Counted from the stretch's first letter, positions 1 through 11,950 are shown. The stretch: DNA of 64,000 nt from Beroe forskalii (GCA_011033025.1 WFMF01000185.1:1-64000); one strand, 5' to 3'. Translations and numbers: made by a program. Notes: generated by a model not told the origin, from the letters alone.

Positions 1-706
1 TGGACTGACGCGCAGTGAATGTGACTTGAATATAGCTATGCAATGAATAATGAAGTTAATTTACAATCAAAGAATTAAGTCATGATCAGCACAGAACTTC
101 TACTTGATGCTGGGATTACAGGAGGTAATCAATGTGTGAAGTGGGAACAATACATTTATACAATATTTCAAATCGAGGTATATAAGTCACGTATTATAGG
201 TGCAATGTATATTTAAAAACCTGTTACATTTTCAATAACTCACTAAAATTTCAAAACGGTAATCAATGAAATTTAACCTGCAATGTTACAAGTCTTGGCA
301 CAAGACCTGCATTAGACTGACATGATACCAGCATTAGACTGGCGCCTGGCAAAAGTGGCAAGCAATTGTGGGCATAATTTCATACCTCAAATAATTTCCG
401 TTTTTTCTGATTAAAATTCGTCATAATTTACATCACATAGCTTACCCTTAAAACTACTCAGCAACAATATAGGTTGTGAATGGAACTAATTAAATTATTA
501 GGTAGCATGTGCTTTAGTGAATTAAATTAGTTATCTTGAAAATGCAAGTGATTGAGGCATTCCGGCTTGAAGAAAACAACATGAAATGCAACAGCAGATA
601 TCAGAAGATAATCAGAAAACAAGGATTAGAAGAATGACGCAATCTTCAAATTTGCATAAAAATTGTCAAGCATTCCTTTATTAGCATTATTCAGCTTTAA
701 CTTTAC
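1..706. other. AT-rich intronic or intergenic sequence
   Basis: No exon, RNA gene or clear repeat was found here. The RGS22-like gene on the minus strand should continue leftward, because its sixth exon ends in a GT donor at 706. No convincing next acceptor with the right phase was seen before the window edge, so this is probably intron. Confidence 0.4.
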
Positions 707-3700
707 CCAGCCATGTAAACATCTGGTTTTAGGAACAGACCTTCCGCCAACCTAAGTGTTATGTGTCAGGAAAAGCTGCAGAGTACGTTGAACACAAAAT
801 ATATGTGAGCTGCTGACACCACAAGAAAACAAGAACAGTAATTACTGTGTTTTAGTATGCAGGCATTGGAATAACTCCTTGTAATCCTACTTTTACTCTT
901 TTATACCTGTCTGGATCGATTGAGTGGGGGGTGGCAGAGATGCCTGATTCAGGGCCTCCAGGCACCAAACTCCGGCTTGGAGAAGGAGGCATCTCAACCA
1001 GGGGGGAGGAGAGACCTTCAACACTGCTCATTTGAGAGGATCGATCGAAACCTGATATGTCCAGAACATGGCGCTCCTGAGAAAAGGGATATAATAGTCT
1101 CACGCACATTTAACATAGCTCCTCTGCGAATTACATCCCTTGATATCTAGCGTCTCTCACATACACTTTATAAGGATGCTAAATGAAAAACCCATCTATT
1201 ACATGAGCTCTATTTGATAAATCCGACACCGCATCAATGTTATATCTTCTCTACATCAACATTATATAAAATAGATCTTTGCTAATTCACATGCCAAGAT
1301 ATCATGCATCTTCTTTGTATCCTCATGTAATTTATAGCCCCAAGATGAATATTATTCACAGTCATCCCCAAACCACAGCTACATATAACAAACGTGTTAC
1401 AAATATGCATAACACGTTCGACTATTATATTACTTTAGCGAAAGCCATTCATAACATATCTAAATTTATCACGGCTCCACTCTTCGAGTGTCGCGTGATA
1501 AATTAGATATAAATATTTCGTAGCAAGCTACTCAATATTTATATCCTATTACATACTCATTTCATTCGTATGTAATAGAGATATGTTAATTCCTGGTCTT
1601 TCGCTAAAGTACATATAGAGTGAATGATGGGAAGACTAATAGATAATGATACATACAGCTGTACCACATTAAAAAGATGTTTGAGTCAAATAATATACAA
1701 TCAAATGCTTTCTGAACCTTTTGTTGTATAAATGTACTTTAGCGAAAGACCAGGAATTAACATATCTCTATTACATACGAATGAAATGAGTATGTAATAG
1801 GATATAAATATTGAGTAGCTTGCTACGAAATATTTATATCTAATTTATCACGCGACACTCGAAGAGTGGAGCCGTGATAAATTTAGATATGTTATGAATG
1901 GCTTTCGCTAAAGTAATATAATAGTCGAACGTGTTATGCATATTTGTAACACGTTTGTTATATGTAGCTGTGGTTTGGGGATGACTGTGAATAATATTCA
2001 TCTTGGGGCTATAAATTACATGAGGATACAAAGAAGACGCATGATATCTTGGCATGTGAATTAGCAAAGATCTATTTTATATAATGTTGATGTAGAGAAG
2101 ATATAACATTGATGCGGTGTCGGATTTATCAAATAGAGCTCATGTAATAGATGGGTTTTTCATTTAGCATCCTTATAAAGTGTATGTGAGAGACGCTAGA
2201 TATCAAGGGATGTAATTCGCAGAGGAGCTATGTTAAATGTGCGTGAGACTATTATAGTCAATTCACAAAACAAATTCCTGGCAACTTTCCCAGCATACCT
2301 TGACAGGAATTTCTTCCTCACTGGGCTCCTCATCTTCACTCTCTGTGAGCTCCTCTTCACTGTCATCCTTGTCTGGCACTGCTCCACTCACCCTCAGCAG
2401 CTGTCTGCAAAGCTTGTACTCCTCAAACAGACTCGTCCTGATCGAAGTAAAGTGATAGTTCTAACTTGCTACTGGAGTCAAAATTCACTGAAAGGTTTTT
2501 CAATGAGAAAAAGGGCAAACCATGATAATTCATTATATGCCAGATTTCCCAAAACTTACAAAAGTAGAGCTTCATAATATCATAACTTTTGTTGAGATTG
2601 GAGTTTCTAGATGAAATTTTGGAACATCACAGGTATGTACGATACAATTTTGCGCAAAAATTTGAAGTTTCCACCTCGAAAATGGCCTAGTTATCAAGGA
2701 AAGACATCATAACATCATTTTCTTTGCTTCAGGAGCTCAGACATGCACCGAAATTTGAGGTGATGTTGCTCAATGATCAAAAAAGTGGTAGCTCGGTAAT
2801 CTACCGATGCACACCCGGGGTACAACCTGGGTACACCTGGGGTTCACCTCGGGCACATGTCGGGCACAAGACACACCTGGAGCACATCTGGGCACAACCA
2901 CCAGGGGCAAACCTCCAGTTTGCTTAAAACTTTAAAAGGCCATTGAGATTATTATATGGGTCGTTCTGTAATGCAAAAAGTGACCTATGCAAGGTCACAA
3001 CTCACATTCCAAAATGCAGAGATAAGTAAATGATGTTTGTTTGCAAATTATTTACAGATAGTGTTTATAATCCATTATTGCGGCGCGTTTTTTCATGAAA
3101 ATTTCACAATTTTGGGCATTTTTAGACTTCAGAGCATTATGGAACTAAAGTTGACATTTATTTTTGAGCTTCAGATGCAGAAATATGGCCAAAAAACAGT
3201 TTTTTTTAGCTAAACGCTTCAAATTTTTGGTTCAAAAATATATCGTCCTTACCCAAGACATCTCAAACTTTCACAACAAAAGTTATGCAGCTCTACTTTT
3301 CTAAACTTTTTTGGGACACATGGTAGTTATGGTTATGAATGAAAATCAAAAATTCATTAATTGGCAATCGCTTTGAGGCTATAAGAGATCCAAAATATCA
3401 TGCAAAGTCAATAATCTAACAAAGCAACAAGATAAAGTAATGCGAATGAGTCATAAGATGCTGTTCATAAATCATTATGATGGCTTGCTCGTGTCCTGCA
3501 TAATCCAGTCCACAACAAACCATGCATTAACTACCTAATGAAGAGTGGTAGCCGGTGTTTAAGAAGCCAGGTGAGCAGCAAAACCTGAACATGTTTCTCT
3601 GGGACAGGAGCTTGGATTGTTATTCCGATGACAGGCACCTTACAATCTCGATACACTTCCAATAGACGCTCTGTCTTTCTCTCATAGAACAAAGGACGGG

Positions 3701-6700
3701 CAAATGCCTGCAGAATGTTTACAGTTTATTTGAGTGTGAAACCATAGTGGCAAATTGTGAGAGTTTCATGGTAAGTTTGAATTACAGTATACCTATTCAC
3801 ATCTACTAATGATGCCCTCAATTAATTACTCATATTCTAAGACAAGTCATATGAAGGTAAAGCAATGATCAGTACATATAGAGCTATTGGCATATGAGCA
3901 TAGTAAATTACCTCACATATGCTTTTTGAGCATGGGCAACCTGGTAAAATACTTGCACAATAAATTCTATTATTACCCTGCAGTGTAATTACTTTTCGAA
4001 TTTTTGAGCAATATTAATCATGTAATTCCACCGTACCCAGCAGTTGAATTACTGTCAAGTGTGTAATTACTATACCTCAACTGTTGAATTACTATTCAAG
4101 TGTTGAATTACTATTCCCAACTGTTGAATTACTACTGTTGAATTACTACAAATTTTCTGAAACGGCCATTCGCACGATTCTAACCTATTTTCTATCTATG
4201 TGAGGATGTAAATAGGATAATAATAAGCTCCCATGATATCTGTTATCGCACTTTTCATATAAAAACGATTCGATGTAATTTATTCTTAACCGCATGTATA
4301 CTGTGACACAAGATAAAATAGCGATCAGGAGCACAATATGTTCGGTACGATATATGTTATATTCTTAATGGTACATTCGGTAGCATAAGATAAAGTAAAT
4401 AAGGAGCACAATAGATAAAATACGATAATATATACGATATTATAGGGCAACACAAGATTAAAGATAAATTAGATAAAAGGACTGCTATCGTATATACCTG
4501 ATTGGCGCCACCTAGACGCGCGTGATAACCTGGGTTCCAATGTTTATTCAATATTTATCTAGTGTTAGAGATATAACGCAGACTTATGGCGCCATATATA
4601 TGGTGTATTGCTCCATTTTATCAATTTCATTTGCATTATTACTGTGCGCCGTCATTTCTATCTGTCAGTTTTCGTTTCTTCTATGGTTGTGGAGTGAATT
4701 GTTTTGTTTTTGATTGAGTACCTACTCAACTTTCATGATTCATGTTTTTCATGGCGATGAAAGATCATAACAAACTTTTTGTAAAGTACATACACTACGT
4801 CATACACCAACAGTATGCATCAATGCTGAGCGCTGGTTCTATCATATTTTGGTCTTTTGAGAGTTTGAGTATTCGCTGAATTGACCCTGATGATGATGTG
4901 ATGTTGACTTTTACAAATTCATCCCTTTTACAAATTCATCCCTACCTAGCTATTGTTCATAAAACATTGGGTTCGAATACGTAATACGTTCATCCGTATG
5001 TTTCTAAGTTTCAACCCGTATCCTTTGATTGCTGCATACATGGCAGGGCAATAATACAGTAAATACACACTTGGGTGTGTAAATAACCATCGTAATTGCA
5101 CTCGCAAGCTCGTGCAATTACTCCAATAAATGCACTCGCAAGCTCGTGCATTTATTGCATGAATTCCACTCGCAAGCTCGTGGAATTAATGTGGTAATTA
5201 CACACCCAAGTGTGTATTTACCGTATATAATACAGTGCCATACAGTTGCAATATAACCTCAAGACAATTGTAAACTGGCTGAGCCCTATCTGCTTATCCG
5301 CATTATTGCATATATAATAACCATGTAATTGTAAACATTATAATTCCTTTTAAGGTGATTCTGAAAGAATTGCCACTTATCATCAACCCTACTACCCTAC
5401 ATTCTTTTCAAACTTTAGTCTTACTATAATAATATTCTGCTTTGGTTCATACTAAGATAGCCTTAGCCTGTATGGTTCAAAAGAGCATAAGATGCTGTAG
5501 AGGGGCGATATTTATGAGTCATTAAAGTCTTATGAGTACCTACTTTTTGATAAATTCTGATCTCCCTCTATTTTGTGACAAAATAAGAAGCAGCTTTTAA
5601 TTCTTTATAAAAAAAACTTTATGATCATTCTACGTTCAAGGTCAGTAGTTCCTCAATTTTAAATTTAATAATAACAAGAAGTTTTCTTAAGAATTTTGAT
5701 ATTCATATTTACTTACTGGTAATGAAAGGAATGCATTGAAATAGTCACAGAAAACTGAATCACGTTTAAGTATCTTGGAGCATGTCTTGTAATTGATAGG
5801 CAGACCTGAAAAATTCAATAAGTTAAGAGGTTTAAGTTAATAAATGTGTGAGGTGATAAATCAGTAAGAAATAATTATTTCAGGATCCACAAAAAGCTGT
5901 TGATTCATGTCAACTATATTGAATGTTATGCAATGGTTGACAACAAGTTATCTAGACAAATTGAAATGTGAGCTGATTGGCAAGTTTGGATCAATTTCGA
6001 GAATTTGTATATGCGGCTGTTCATTAAACATAGTATATACCCCATCGTTGTGGACATTTTCTATTTGAGGGGATGCAGATTTTGGACAAAACCCCACCCA
6101 TAGTTTTATGAAAGTAATATTATACCTAAAATGGTGTTCCTGAATATTTTTAGGTGCCATATGGTCACCACTGCAGAATTTCAATCATGAGACCCTCCTG
6201 CTCAAAAGTATCCAATAGCAAGGCCCTTCAAAGATTTTTGGAGATAGGAACCTAATGAGGTAAAAGGGTCACAAGAGTTTATAATCTTGTCTAATCGATC
6301 CATCATGTCCAATGGACAACCAATGGGCATCCATTTAACATGATGTACTATGGGTAAAAATGTCAAGTGATGTTCAATGGATCCAATGGATCCATTGGAT
6401 ACATTTTTTATTTCAATGGACATGTTCAATGGACATGTTCAACAAATCCAATGGACACAATCACCAAACATGGTTTGGTATATGAACATAAGACTGGTAT
6501 TTTTGTTTTCCTAATATATTATATGTTTTGAAGTTATATCATCATCATAAATAGCATGCCCAATGGATCCAATGGACGAAATGGATCCAATGGACGAAAT
6601 GGATCCAATGGACGAAATGGATCCAATGGACGAAATGGATCCAATGGACGAAATGGATCCATTTGACACAATGTCCAATGGATCCATTGGAAATAATGTA

Positions 6701-7581
6701 AAATGGATCCAATAGAAATAATGTATCCAACGGACACAATGTGTAATGGGTCCAATGGACTTGTCCACTGGTGTTCAATGGACACAATGGATCCAATGGT
6801 GTTCAATGGACACAATGGGTCCATTGGACTCATTGGACACAATGGATCCATTAAACAAAAAAACAGTCTGATGTCCATCTACCAAACCATGTTTGGTGAT
6901 TTTGTCCATTAGATCCACTCCAATGGATCCATTGAAAATGTCCTGGACAGAACATCAAAAATGGATCCAATGGATCCATTGAACACCACTGGACATATTT
7001 TTGCCGATGGACATCATGTTCAATAGATGTCTATTAGATGTTCAATAGACATGTCCATTGGACATGATGTATCCAATGGATTCATTGGACAAGATTCATA
7101 ACTCTTGTGACTCTTTGACCTTTGAGATTTCGAGCAAATGTTTTTTCTGCAAACTGCCTTCTACTAAAAATTTGAAAACTAAGAAATGGTGAATGGTTAG
7201 TTCTCAGCATGGATTTTTATCAGCTTCTTAATCTACTTGCTTCATTAAAACTTTCCTGAAAAACTATATCTAACTTCTAAAAATCCAGAATTTTGATCAA
7301 ATAGTCCAAAAAACTTGAACCAAAACCATTATCAAATTTTTCCAGACAATTATTCATCACTTGTTATGACAAATCACTTGTCATGAATAGTAAATACCAA
7401 TCTGAATGTCATCAACAACTTATCAAAGTTATGATTCAAATCATAAAGAAAAATAGACATCTATTGGAATATAATTCTAATTGATATATGGAATAAGATC
7501 TGAATATTGATAAGCACATAGAAGCTTACCCCTCCAAATGTCCTTTAATTCTCTTCTTAGGATAGGATCAGTTTCACACAT
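707..7581 (-). CDS. RGS22-like protein, 5' part (six exons)
   Basis: Six minus-strand exons join without a frame break: 7581-7530 (start ATG, 17 codons plus one base), 5805-5717, 3707-3535, 2437-2299, 1076-907 and 751-707. All introns are GT-AG (donors gtaagc, gtaagt, gtagtt, gtatgc, gtataa, gtaaag). The product so far is about 222 residues and continues beyond the window edge. Residues 33-47 read DSVFCDYFNAFLSLP, the motif near the start of RGS22 and RGS-like (RGSL) proteins. About 60 residues on, KHRLPLFI is followed by SLFEEYKL, matching the RLPxF...FxEY region of the same family. Exon 4 ends in an acidic Ser/Glu tract and exon 5 is Pro/Ser-rich, so both are probably disordered. RGS22 is a large multi-RGS-domain protein of ciliated and testis cells in vertebrates; the RGS domains would lie in later exons not in this window. 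Exon structure is seen; the family name is inferred from motifs and is likely but not certain. No promoter was identified upstream of 7581. Confidence 0.72.
1090..2256. mobile_element. Foldback element with 525-bp inverted arms
   Basis: The left arm (about 1090-1615) is repeated almost perfectly as its reverse complement (about 1732-2256) around a spacer of about 116 bp. The ends read TATAATAGTCTCACG and its complement, consistent with insertion at TA. The same 75-codon open stretch appears in both arms on opposite strands and is a by-product, not a gene. Each arm contains three adjacent hairpins closed by an outer stem (see the cloverleaf entries). The element lies in intron 4 of the RGS22-like gene, 43 bp from exon 4. 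No transposase is encoded, so it is non-autonomous. Confidence 0.85.
1432..1610. repeat. Cloverleaf of three hairpins, left foldback arm
   Basis: An outer stem (ACTTTAGCGAAAG at 1432-1444 with its complement at 1598-1610, then TAACATATCT at 1452-1461 with 1579-1588) encloses three contiguous hairpins. Their stems are 1463-1472/1495-1504, 1506-1517/1534-1545 and 1546-1556/1568-1578. The mirror copy is at about 1737-1916. Pairing is seen directly; whether the structure forms in cells is inference. Confidence 0.8.
4040..4150. repeat. Short degenerate tandem repeat
   Basis: Several imperfect copies of a unit containing TGTTGAATTACT occur in the intron between exons 2 and 3 of the RGS22-like gene. 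It is a small local minisatellite with no evident function. Confidence 0.6.
5057..5223. mobile_element. Cloverleaf MITE-like element
   Basis: An outer 24-bp perfect stem (5059-5082 with 5198-5221) closes three hairpins: 5092-5121, 5125-5156 and 5162-5187. All three share the identical loop TCGCAAGCTC but have different stems, so stems diverge while pairing is kept. The ends read TA-CAGTAAATA and TTTACCG-TA, which resembles a Tc1/mariner-type terminus with TA duplication (inference). It lies in intron 2 of the RGS22-like gene and has no coding capacity. Confidence 0.82.
6258..7124. mobile_element. Inverted-repeat element carrying GGATCC minisatellite
   Basis: Imperfect terminal inverted repeats of about 37 bp (6258-6295 and 7086-7124, core GTCACAAGAGTT) flank an array of degenerate units such as AATGGATCCAATGGACGA. 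The most regular part is 6556-6660. A second nested inverted pair (about 6459-6495 and 6868-6905, containing CCAAACATGGTTTGG) suggests an insertion within an insertion. The array produces open stretches in several frames that are not genes. It lies in intron 1 of the RGS22-like gene. Confidence 0.72.
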
Positions 7582-8090
7582 ACCTAACACGAAACATTTA
7601 CCTGTGAATTAGTACATCCCTTCGAAAAGAATAGGTTAAACATCATGTGTTGGGGGAACTACTAGGCAGATAAAAAATTGAATCCCAATTCCCATGAAAT
7701 GATAATGGAGCAAGGACTAGTTTTCACATATACCTAGCACAAAACACATACCTAGCACAAAACACATACCAAACACAAAACATTTACCAGTGAATTAGAA
7801 ATTCCTTCAAGAAGAATTTTTCAAAAATCTCGGAAGAGAGTGAAATATTTAATATTATAAGTATTGGATCAGGATGCATGCCACTCTCATTAATTTCATT
7901 AATGTGCAATCTAAAAGGACACAAATAACCCAGATCCATCCACTTCTCTCTACTTCTCTTCACTGTTTTGCTTATAATTTCTTGAATCTTGATGCTTGGA
8001 GTACAAACAAAAACCAAAGAGCAAGTTTCAGTTTCATTCAGGCAGGTGGTCACTGCACTTGACGGTGCTATACCCTGGTACCAGGAGGTG

Positions 8091-8290
8091 ACTGCTGGGG
8101 GTCCTACCTCATAAAAAGCTCTCACAACTTAAACACCCCAAAAGCTGAGCTAGGTATTGGACTGAAGATGCCTGCACACCACTCATCTTTGTGTGACTCA
8201 CTTAGATCCTGCTTCTCTAACATTGCATTACCTAAAGGGATCATGTTGGTGTTCAAGTACGAGTTGGAGAAAAGTCTTGCAGATTGATGT
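8091..8290 (+). repeat. Dispersed repeat, copy 1
   Basis: About 200 bp closely match 42660-42860 in the same orientation. Shared words include CCTACCTCATAAAAAGCTCT, GATGCCTGCACACCACTCAT and GAGAAAAGTCTTGCAGA. It is an interspersed repeat of unknown class; no terminal repeats or tail were seen. Confidence 0.75.
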
Positions 8291-8774
8291 CTTGAAGAAA
8301 GATTTTTTTAATTCAAATAATAATATACAGATCGAGAAAGCACCAAATATTCATAATGAAGGGGGAAAAAATCTCCGAAGAGAGTAAAATATTATATAGC
8401 TTGAGGAAGCACCAAACATCCATGATGGATGGTGTATCACAATAACAGAATCAAATACTTAACTATAAATTAATAAAATCTGATATCAATCAATATTATC
8501 TGATTCAAGGTTTAATAGGGAAGGAGAGTGATGATAAAAAAGGTAAGGAAAATACTTAGATGCAATTCAATTATACTTAAATATATCTGAATTAAAAATC
8601 TATCAAATTATAAAAACACCCGATGTTAGAATCTATTATGATAGCCAATAAACCCATATTTTAATGTCAGTGTCAAAAAGTAGGGTGCAAACATCCAAAC
8701 AATGATATTATATGCCTTTGCAATAAAAAACACACAATTCAATAAAGTAGGACTAGCGTCCCCAATAAATTAGT

Positions 8775-8961
8775 AATCAGTTTTAGGTATAAGATTTAGA
8801 TCAAGTGTATCCATTTCTGAGGTTTTACCATTGGGCTTGCCTCTATAGCCCCGGAGAGAAATGACACATGTCTTGAGAAGGTCAAATCTTAGGCGCCTCC
8901 GCACAAAGGCAACAGTGTCACTGTATGATTGTCCACTCTTATTACTCAGTTTCACAGCCAA
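8775..8961 (-). pseudogene. Possible retroelement-like coding fragment
   Basis: A 63-codon stretch includes SYSDTVAFVRRRLRFDLLKT. This basic, leucine-rich style resembles C-terminal pieces of uncharacterised invertebrate retroelement proteins, but I cannot assign a family. No flanking coding sequence in the same frame was found. It may be a remnant or a chance reading frame. Confidence 0.25.
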
Positions 8962-9489
8962 TTCATAATGAATGGTGTATCACAATAACACTGATTAAGA
9001 AACAATTATAAACACAGTAGACTTGATCTTTTGATCTTGTCAGGACCAGATGGAACTTTATCTTCCCTACACTGAATAAAGACATTGAAGAACCTAATTT
9101 CTTTGATCAACTTGGAGCTTCTGAAACTAACACACTACATCTTGTGGTTGAGGGAGCGTGGGTGCCCGTCAAATGCATTCAACCCCACAACATGGTTGCA
9201 AGTCCATGTGCCACTTTCAGTACACCATATCATTTTTGGTGTCTCAACTGTCTCATGCTTTATTTTGATCTGCCTAGCTCTCTGATGAAGGCATTTCTTT
9301 TATGGATCCCGTCAAAGACTGTGGTTGGAGTTGTTGGAGACTGGAGAGTTCTGTGGCTTGACTACAAAGATGACTGTATTTGTTCTACAAAGAAGATTAT
9401 TTTAACCTTGCAAGCAAATGTGAAGTCGCTTAGAATGGAGTCCCATTGTTTCTCTGGCTCATTTTCGTCTTTTCAGAGTTGCAGCTTTC

Positions 9490-10300
9490 CCTAACCAGGC
9501 GTTTAGCGCTTGCCGCGGCGCGCACTGCCGCACTCCGTGCCCGTAACTATTGAGGCACCCCTCCATGGCCCAACATTGATTGACCTGCTTCACTGTTTCA
9601 GCTGACAGTCCAGGTTGAGAAGCACGGTTTTCACGTAATTGATCTGTCACGAGGTTTGTCAACTGATAAGCGCGTGATCAGGCAGTATTCATAAATATCC
9701 CCGGTTTTGGTGAGCAGGTTTGTTGAAATTGCACTGTTTTCACATCGCTTGTGGGGTATCGAATGTCAGTGATGCTCCTCACGTGATATGCATGTGATCA
9801 TACAGCATATCTGTAAATTCACTGCTTCTCCAGACAGTGCATTGAAAGATTCCCGGTTTTCACATCGCACTAGCAGTATCAGTTGCAGTCACGTGCTGCA
9901 CGTGACATACATGTGAACTGGTAAAGGATGCTGTTGAGCCGACAGCCCATACATATTTTCCCGGTTTTCACATCGCTGCTCCCATGTAAATTGTAATCTA
10001 ATCAGTAGACAGTTCGTTACACTCTTCACTGTTTTCACAGTGTAAGTGTAGAGGAATGTGTGTAAATTAGATTTACGGCTAAGAAATGCGCTTGAGGATT
10101 CATGGAGTAGTGCTGAGTGTGTTGTGCGACATGAAATAAAAAATATACACAATATCATGTACAATGTACATGTATACATGCAAATCTTGTCCTTCCATGA
10201 AAACGTCGGCCTTCGGCCTCGGTGGTATTTTGCATTGTCTGATCAGTTTGACACTATTTTACTCATCACGTTGACACCAGTTCTCTGATCAATTTACTGA
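9490..10300. repeat. End block, left orientation
   Basis: This block is the reverse complement of blocks at about 12665-13380, 19060-19740 and 26960-27770. It contains repeated motifs of the form CGATGTGAAAACCG or its complement, spaced roughly every 100-150 bp, and E-box-like CACGTG sites including AGTCACGTGCTGCACGTGAC. Repeated subterminal motifs of this kind are usual in transposon ends. Confidence 0.75.
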
Positions 10301-11950
10301 CTCAGGCACCAGGAGAGCAAGGAGCCCGACTTATAACCTCAGACATTTCACATCACGGCGCTTTATCTCTTACCATAGCCCTTACCTTGCCCAAACCCTT
10401 GACTCCATGACTTACCCTAACCATAAACCTAACCCCAACCCTAACCGTTGTCTACCTATAGTTGGCCCGTATGCACAAATTAAGGAAATATCATGAGGTA
10501 GTGTCGTAGGTGAAACAAATTTGAGGTGAAATGTCCATTCCCTAATTTAATAATTACTCAGACACCAGTAACCAGTTCATTGATCAATCCGACACAAAAT
10601 TACTGATCATTCAGAAATATAAGTTCTCTTATCGATCAAATGTTAATTTTCTAATCACTCACTCACTCAGACACCAGTGCATTGATCAATCTGACGCCAA
10701 TTCATTCATACTGATGTGATGTCTGATCAATAATACAATAGAAAGCAGTACAATGATCGATTTGACTCTTAGATTGCGATGGACTGATCGTTTTGCCGCT
10801 AATATGTTAATATACTGATGACTCAGGCAACAGCTCACTGATCTATCTGCCGCTTATTTACGGATTATTTTGACACCACTTCACTCAATCACTGATCAAT
10901 CTGATGCTAATTTACTGATCACTAGACACCCGTTCTCTGATCAATCTCACGCGAAGCTACTCACTACTGATCATTTAGACACCTGTTCACAGATCAATCT
11001 GAAATTTACTGTTACTTTGACTCCTGTTAACTAATCAAGTGACGCTTTAATCTACTATCAATGTGAAAACCAGTTCACTGATTTTGGCACGAATTTAACG
11101 AACACTGAGGCACCAATTAGCCAATTCACTAACCAATCTGATGCTAATTCAGTAATTTACTGATCACTTTGACACCAGTTGACTGATCGATCCACGCTGA
11201 TTTATAGATCACTGAGACACCAATTCACTATTATCAATCTTACTCTGATTTACGATTTAGTTGTCACTTAGACAAGACTCAGGCATTCGGCTGTTGTCAG
11301 TTCAATGAACTGAGTTGAGGCTGGAGCCTCGCGCCTATCTTCATCGATGAAGATAGGCGCGAGGCTCCAGCCTCAACTCAGTTCTTTGGACTGACAACAG
11401 CCGAATGCTTGAGTCTTGTCAGTTGTCACTTAGACATTTAGACAATTAGAAACCAGTTCTCCATGATCAATCTGATGGTAATTTACTGATCACTTCGACA
11501 GCCGATAACTGATCAATAGAATGAATAATGTTCTTTATTCTCTTAGCTCAGCGAAGTGAAACGAACGATAACTGATCAATCTGACGCTAATTTATGGATA
11601 ACTAACCAATCTGACACCGATTTACTTATCACTTACAACTCAAGAGATTGAAGTTTATTAAACGAAATAACTCATACGAGAGGATTGTAATCAGAAGCTT
11701 TCGAAAATCTTGTGATTATCGTCGTCAGCTTAGACATTTAGGTATTTAGACAATCAGACACCAGTTCTCTGATCAATCTGATGTTAATTTACTGATCACT
11801 TTGACAGTCGATTACGGATCAATCCGACGCTATTTTACTGATCATTTTGAAACCAATTCACTGATCAATCTACGCTAATTCACTCTGACACCAGTTTACT
11901 GATCAATATACCTTCATTTACTCCACTCTAAAACCAGTTCACTAATCTGC
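10300..11950. repeat. TGATCA-rich degenerate tandem array
   Basis: Irregular units such as CTGATCAATCTGACGC, TTTACTGATCAC and TTTGACACCAGTTC alternate for about 1.6 kb. The palindrome TGATCA recurs dozens of times. The array is present again at about 17340-18350 and, reversed, at 23160-24240 and 26620-26950. It has no coding potential. Confidence 0.75.
11271..11420. repeat. 150-bp near-perfect palindrome
   Basis: Two 75-bp arms meet at the centre TCATCGATGA (11341-11350), with a few mismatches near the middle of each arm. Copies are at about 17700-17840, with a damaged centre, and about 23665-23815. Such a sequence can extrude as a cruciform and is prone to deletion. Confidence 0.85.

Larger units (their letters stand above)
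7582..9490. other. Intergenic sequence upstream of the RGS22-like gene
   Basis: AT-rich sequence presumed to hold the promoter and 5' untranslated region of the RGS22-like gene. It includes the dispersed repeat at 8091-8290 and a possible mobile-element remnant at 8775-8961. No clear TATA box, RNA gene or exon was recognised. Confidence 0.4.

Noticed and set aside
9144..9494. 116-codon open stretch on the plus strand
   Set aside because: No family resemblance, and it runs into the start of the large repeat complex; not supported as a gene.
10423..10460. CCCTAACC-like words resembling telomere repeats
   Set aside because: Only a few irregular copies, repeated in reverse at about 27010-27050 as part of the large complex; not an interstitial telomere array.
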